Assembly: GCA_030643245.1 (NCBI GenBank)
Contig: DAOWME010000039.1
Location: 1 to 16,490 of the forward strand
Direction: 5' to 3'
DNA length: 16,490 nucleotides
Source: Deltaproteobacteria bacterium
GTDB taxonomy: Bacteria; Desulfobacterota; UBA8473
Position numbers and translations under genes: made by a program. Below the pieces are notes generated by a model. That model searched no databases and was not told where the DNA came from. It saw nothing but the letters and a program-made list of their open reading frames with translations. Numbering within the stretch: position 1 is the first letter of the stretch; each line of letters opens with the position of its first letter. Shown here one piece after another: positions 12,658 through 16,490 of this stretch.

Positions 12658-14196
12658 TCACTTTTTATTCTGCTCTCTCAATTCCCTTTTCAGTATCTTT
12701 CCAGTTGGTGTTCTTGGTAGGTTCTTAACAAACTGTACAGTCCTAGGTTTCTTGTAACTCGCAAGGTTCCTCTTGCAGAGTTCTATTATCTCCTTTTCTG
12801 TAACATGTTTTCCTTGCTTTAGGATAATTACTGCTTTAACGGCTTCGCCCCATTTTTTATCAGGCACGCCTATAACGGCCACTTCGCTGACAGCGGGGTG
12901 GGTATATATAACTTCCTCTACCTCTCTAGGATAGATGTTTTCTCCCCCGCTTATTATCATATCCTTCCTTCTATCAACAATGTATATATATCCTTCCCTG
13001 TCCAAAGTGGCCAGGTCTCCGGTGTAGAGCCATCCATCCTTCAAGGTCTTCTCTGTCTCATCCGGTCTTTTCCAGTAGCCTCGTGTTATTTGATCTCCCC
13101 TGGCGATAATCTCACCTGTACCGCCAGGAAATATACCATTACCCCCCTCGTCCACGACCCTGACGTCTACATTGATACCTTCTTTACCACACGAGGCAAG
13201 CCTTCTCATCTCGGAGTCGCTGCCATCCAAGATATGATCCTTCTGATCAAGACGTGTCAGGACAATACCCTCAGTTGATCCATAGTTTTGCGTCATTATG
13301 TTACCAAACACAGAAAGCGCTCTTTTCAGTATCTCCACAGGCATGGGAGATGCTCCATAAATCAGTAACCGAAGGCTTTTAAGGTCATGTCTCTCCAGAT
13401 TCGGGTAATCTAACATACTAAGGATCATTACAGGGGCGGCATTAATGTTTGTCACTCGTTCCTTTTCAATAGTCTCCAATACTGCCTTTGGATCAAAGCC
13501 CTTGATGACTACATTTGTACCACCCACATAGAAGTGGGAAAGCATAGGCCAGATAGGTCCTACATGGAAGAAGGGTTTAACATGAAGAGTTATGTCACTG
13601 CCGTTGATACCCAATGCAATAACCATATTGGTCGCGGCTGCAAACCAGTTCCTATGGGTCATTAAGACACCTTTCGGCACCCCTGTTGTACCACTTGTAT
13701 AAACAAGGGTAACGGTATCATCTTCTTCCACTTCCACTTCAGGTTCAAAAGGGGAATGGTCTGAGATCAATCCCTCGTAGTTTTCTGTTTGTGAATTTTC
13801 TTCTTCGACGAACACGAGATTCTTAACACTCTTTATCTCCGACCGGATGGAATTCACTGTTTCCAAGAAGTCTCCTCCAACTATCAGGGTGCAGGCTTCA
13901 GAGTCATTCAATAAGAAAGACAGCTCTTTCCCCACCAACCTGAAATTTAGAGGAACAAGGATCATCCCACTTTTTGCCGCTGCAAAGAACACTTCGATAT
14001 GTCTGTGACAGTTGTATCCCAATATTGCTGTTCTATCCCCTTTTCTCATTCCCATATGCAAAAAGGCATTTGCCAACCTGTTTACCCTCTCATCCAACTC
14101 TTTGAAACTGTACCTGACATGGGCCTCCATACATACTAAAGCCGTTTTATGGGGGTTTTTTCTGACGTTTCTAACCAGCAAATCACCCAGAAGCAA
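12658..14196 (-). CDS. AMP-forming acyl-CoA synthetase (fatty acid--CoA ligase family)
   Basis: This ANL-superfamily ligase of about 512 residues activates a carboxylic acid to acyl-AMP and then acyl-CoA. Motifs, numbered from the longer GTG start at 14220: YTSGTTGVPKG (174-184), QNYGSTEG (311-318), YTGDL (399-403) with Asp402, VDRRKDMIISGGENIYP (415-431), and the C-terminal PRTPTGK with the adenylation lysine at 508. I place the start at TTG 14196 because a full AGGAGGTGA lies seven bases before it. That signal falls inside the reading frame of the GTG at 14220, which has only a weak AGGA. It follows the acyl-CoA dehydrogenase gene on the same strand, so the two probably act together. The acyl chain type cannot be told from sequence. 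Confidence 0.9.
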   Translation of the reverse strand: MLLGDLLVRNVRKNPHKTALVCMEAHVRYSFKELDERVNRLANAFLHMGMRKGDRTAILGYNCHRHIEVFFAAAKSGMILVPLNFRLVGKELSFLLNDSEACTLIVGGDFLETVNSIRSEIKSVKNLVFVEEENSQTENYEGLISDHSPFEPEVEVEEDDTVTLVYTSGTTGVPKGVLMTHRNWFAAATNMVIALGINGSDITLHVKPFFHVGPIWPMLSHFYVGGTNVVIKGFDPKAVLETIEKERVTNINAAPVMILSMLDYPNLERHDLKSLRLLIYGASPMPVEILKRALSVFGNIMTQNYGSTEGIVLTRLDQKDHILDGSDSEMRRLASCGKEGINVDVRVVDEGGNGIFPGGTGEIIARGDQITRGYWKRPDETEKTLKDGWLYTGDLATLDREGYIYIVDRRKDMIISGGENIYPREVEEVIYTHPAVSEVAVIGVPDKKWGEAVKAVIILKQGKHVTEKEIIELCKRNLASYKKPRTVQFVKNLPRTPTGKILKRELREQNKK

Positions 14197-14279
14197 CCTG
14201 TATTCACCTCCTGTCTTCACCGAGAATCCTTTCTTTTTTCAGGATCATGGTCTTATGTTCCTTAGGTATTCTATGGTTT

Positions 14280-15422
14280 CTACAAGCCAAGCTCTCTAGC
14301 AATAATGCTCGTCTGGATTTGGGATGTTCCACCACCAATGGTTGCCTGCTTTCCTTCCCTGAAGTATCTTTCCATATCGTATTCGGGCATGGTACCGTAG
14401 CCGCCCATGATCTGTATACCCTGTGTTGCTACTTTGAAGAGTGTCTCTGACGCATAGAGTTTTGCCATGGACACTTCTTTCCTGCAAGGGATTCCCATGT
14501 CTGTCATTGCCGCAGCCCGGTATGCCAAGAGACGTGCGGCGTCCACCTCTAATTGCATCTGAGCAAGCATGTGCTTTATGACCTGGAATTGACCTATGGG
14601 TCTTCCGAATTGCTCCCGTTCCTTCGCGTATCTTATGGCATCATCAACTGCTGTCTGGGCGTTTCCTACATTCATCCCTGCCACAGCCGCCCTCTCTATC
14701 TCCAAATGACCGGTAATGATATCCCAACCACCATTCAACTCACCGAGCAGGTTCTCCTTTGGGACCCTCACATTGTCTAAAAAGACTTCGTTGGTTCCCG
14801 TTGCCCTTCTGGCCAACGTATCAAGACGTCTCATCTCGACCCCCGGTAAATCATTCGGTACCAACAGCATAGAAATTCCCTTGTGTTTGGGTAAGGATCT
14901 GTCAGTCCTCACGCCCATACACATAATATTGTTCTTTGCATGGGCGGCAGAGGCAAAAACCTTCTGACCGTTAACGACGAAGGAGTCCCCGTCGATCTTC
15001 GCCGAAGTAGCCAAGGAAGCCGCGTCAGAGCCTGCATTCGGTTCAGTGATGGAGATGGAGAACCTTATCTCACCATTTATGACCTTTGGAAGATAGCGAT
15101 CTTTCTGTTTTTCCGTACCATGGTGTACGATGTTCATAGCTGAGAAAGCACTTACGCTTACAGATGTGGCGAGATCTACCCCATACTTGGCCAGGGCTTC
15201 ATTCATTATGGTATACATGACTACATCGGACTCTACCCCACCATACTTCTCAGGGATCATCATCCCCAGCCAACCCTGCTTTACAACCTTATCATAGAAT
15301 TCATACGGATACTCTCTGTCTTGATAAACACGTCTGCAATATTCCTTTCCTATCTCTTTATCCATAAAGTCATTGACAATATTTCTCCATATCGTCTGTT
15401 CTTCACTGAAACCGCAATACAT
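14280..15422 (-). CDS. Acyl-CoA dehydrogenase (isovaleryl/long-chain type active site)
   Basis: This 380-residue flavoenzyme oxidises acyl-CoA to enoyl-CoA, passing electrons to electron-transfer flavoprotein. SITEPNAGSD (124-133) and the FAD-binding YAKEREQFGRPIGQFQ (265-280) are family signatures, and QIMGGYG (337-343) is in the C-terminal helical domain. The usual catalytic Glu of medium- and short-chain enzymes (in YEGT) is replaced: the segment reads IGGGTSQIQ (362-370). HLEIERAAVAG (239-249) provides Glu243 where isovaleryl- and long-chain-type enzymes keep their base, so activity is expected. ATG at 15422 follows GGAGGAGG, which itself abuts repeat copy F. The ligase gene follows on the same strand. 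Confidence 0.93.
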   Translation of the reverse strand: MYCGFSEEQTIWRNIVNDFMDKEIGKEYCRRVYQDREYPYEFYDKVVKQGWLGMMIPEKYGGVESDVVMYTIMNEALAKYGVDLATSVSVSAFSAMNIVHHGTEKQKDRYLPKVINGEIRFSISITEPNAGSDAASLATSAKIDGDSFVVNGQKVFASAAHAKNNIMCMGVRTDRSLPKHKGISMLLVPNDLPGVEMRRLDTLARRATGTNEVFLDNVRVPKENLLGELNGGWDIITGHLEIERAAVAGMNVGNAQTAVDDAIRYAKEREQFGRPIGQFQVIKHMLAQMQLEVDAARLLAYRAAAMTDMGIPCRKEVSMAKLYASETLFKVATQGIQIMGGYGTMPEYDMERYFREGKQATIGGGTSQIQTSIIARELGL

Positions 15423-15434
15423 TAGTCCTCCTCC

Positions 15435-15621
15435 TTAGGGGCGAGGCCGAAATAACTTCCCCATTTGTACATCTCATCTTCAGGCCATCTTTGACCGATC
15501 TTCAAACACAAAATCCTCGAAATAGGTAAGACTACTCCTGTGGTTTTGTATTTTCAGATCGAACAAATCTGACCTAAATCTGAGCGCCAACTTGAGGAAG
15601 TTATTTCGGCCTCGCCCCTTA
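15435..15621 (-). repeat. Family I palindromic MITE-like element, copy F
   Basis: This is the cleanest copy. Perfect terminal inverted repeats GGGGCGAGGCCGAAATAAC lie at both ends, extended to about 23 bases on each side and bounded by TA. Orientation is inverted. It lies between the MaoC-fold gene and the acyl-CoA dehydrogenase gene, ending about a dozen bases from the dehydrogenase start codon and immediately before its Shine-Dalgarno. Confidence 0.9.
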
Positions 15622-15650
15622 TTTAAATATGTGCTCTATTACGTGTTACC

Positions 15651-15671
15651 TAGTGCCCATATACAAATGAG
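15651..15671 (+). repeat. Solo family II end
   Basis: TAGTGCCCATATACAAATGA resembles the family II end TAGTGTCCATCCATAAATGG, with several changes. The remainder of the element is missing. It lies 30 bases from family I copy F. Confidence 0.35.
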
Positions 15672-15712
15672 CTTATCCCTCCCACACCTTGCCCGACTGC
15701 AAAGCGGGTCAG

Positions 15713-16159
15713 TCATCGCCTTTTCTTCACCAAATGTGCCATCTCATATCGCATCACAGTCTCACCGCTTTGGTTGATTACCGTATATCTTTCCCTTATC
15801 ACCCCCCTGTCCGGCTTCTTTGTTTCTCTTGGTTCTGTAATTTCAATCTCAACCTTTATTGTGTCCCCAGGCCTGACTGGCGCTAATAATCTCATCCTGT
15901 CCATTCCCAAAAAGGCTATGATACTCTCTTCAAATAGCCCCAATCTTGAAAACAGCCCCATTGCCAGTGAAAACGTCAACGGACCAGGAGCTATCTTTCC
16001 CTTGTGGACGCTCTTCTTTGCAAACTCCTCATCCATGAACAAAGGGTTATACAACCCCGTGAGTCTAACGAAATCCGTTATATCCGTTTCTGTAACCGTC
16101 CTAGCAGAGGTGGTGAACCTCTGACCTATTTCAAAGTCCTCAAAGTACATAGTTCTCAT
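15713..16159 (-). CDS. MaoC-like hot-dog-fold protein lacking the usual hydratase residues
   Basis: From ATG 16159 this is a 148-residue protein (156 from an upstream TTG at 16183). I choose the ATG because AAAAAAGGGA lies about seven bases before it, and the family N-terminus (YFEDFEIGQRF) starts just after. The MaoC hydratase motif region reads TGLYNPLFMDEEFAKKS (42-58, long numbering) where active enzymes have a GDxNPxH pattern, so the catalytic Asp and His are Leu44 and Phe49. LGMDRMRLLAPVRPGDTI (92-109) is a typical hot-dog strand segment. MaoC proteins hydrate enoyl-CoA thioesters; here binding, a thioesterase-like or a different dehydratase role is possible. It is the first gene of the likely acyl-CoA set. 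Confidence 0.85.
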   Translation of the reverse strand: MRTMYFEDFEIGQRFTTSARTVTETDITDFVRLTGLYNPLFMDEEFAKKSVHKGKIAPGPLTFSLAMGLFSRLGLFEESIIAFLGMDRMRLLAPVRPGDTIKVEIEITEPRETKKPDRGVIRERYTVINQSGETVMRYEMAHLVKKRR

Positions 16160-16351
16160 GAATGAATCCCTTTTTTCTCGCAAAAGCCAAGTGGAAGATA
16201 TGCTTTGGAATCTTCGGCTGATTTTATGTATTTTAACAAGCTATTGCGCATAACTGACAACAAATATGATGCCCCGGCAACAATAAATACATTAAAGCCA
16301 CAAATATCTCCATACGCCATCACGGACTAGGAAACCGCCCCTGATTTAACC

Positions 16352-16490
16352 AAGGGACGGGGACGAAATAACTTCCTCAAGTTGGCGCTCAGATTTAGGT
16401 TAGATTTTTCGATCTGAAAACGCAAAACCGCAGGAATAGTCGAACTATTTTGAGGATTTTGTGTTTGAAGATCGGGCAAAGATGGCCTGA
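16352..16490 (+). repeat. Family I palindromic MITE-like element, copy G (right-truncated by window edge)
   Basis: It starts AAGGGACGGGGACGAAATAA and continues into the family I interior up to the window end. It is almost identical to copy E, including AAACGCAAAACCGCAGG and the AATAGTCGAACTATT hairpin, so it belongs to the second subfamily. Confidence 0.85.

Noticed and set aside
15592..15777. Short + strand open frames over the MaoC gene end and copy F
   Set aside because: They are antisense shadows of the MaoC-fold gene and the repeat, and have no ribosome site.
1..16490. CRISPR array or retron-like system as an explanation of the repeats
   Set aside because: Repeats are ~185 bp, dispersed, in both orientations and separated by genes. 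There is no regular spacer pattern, Cas gene or reverse transcriptase.

Overview
The window reads as a chromosomal stretch of a mid-GC anaerobic bacterium of the deltaproteobacterial (Desulfobacterota-like) type. This is an inference from gene style: an HU/IHF-beta-like DNA-binding protein, a short RpoZ, a GerMN-domain membrane protein between murI and an EF-G gene, a CobO/BtuR cobalamin enzyme, and a MaoC / acyl-CoA dehydrogenase / AMP-ligase acyl-CoA set. No rRNA, tRNA, CRISPR array, phage gene or transposase was found.

Layout. 167-1447: a class V aminotransferase with its own promoter candidate. 1549-2685 (minus): a glycosyltransferase of the DUF3524/GTDC1 family, the family that contains animal tRNA-queuosine mannosyltransferase. 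3113-3628 (minus): cob(I)alamin adenosyltransferase. 4257-7723: a tight operon of murI, a GerMN membrane protein and a divergent elongation factor G. 7970-9052 (minus): dnaJ, preceded by a seven-codon upstream ORF. 9839-10084 (minus): rpoZ with a clear sigma70-type promoter. 10562-10840 (minus): an HU/IHF gene. 11605-12387: an alpha/beta hydrolase. 12658-16159 (minus): acyl-CoA ligase, acyl-CoA dehydrogenase and a MaoC-fold protein, probably one acyl-CoA degradation cluster interrupted by a repeat.

The most distinctive content is between the genes. Five full and two edge-truncated copies of a ~185 bp palindromic element (family I) recur about every 2.4 kb in both orientations. They have ~19 bp terminal inverted repeats and TA at their borders, as expected of a non-autonomous, MITE-like transposable element. 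A detached end of it supplies the stop codon of the cobalamin adenosyltransferase gene, and one copy abuts the Shine-Dalgarno of the acyl-CoA dehydrogenase gene. A second family (II, ends TAGTGTCCATCCATAAATGG) occurs as composite, deleted and solo-end forms, often next to family I. A weaker third family (III) surrounds rpoZ and the HU gene.

I do not see a complete new defence or biosynthetic system. The best leads are the repeat families and their effects on gene ends, the bacterial GTDC1-like glycosyltransferase, the EF-G with an altered decoding-site loop, the MaoC protein lacking its catalytic pair, and the dnaJ upstream ORF.
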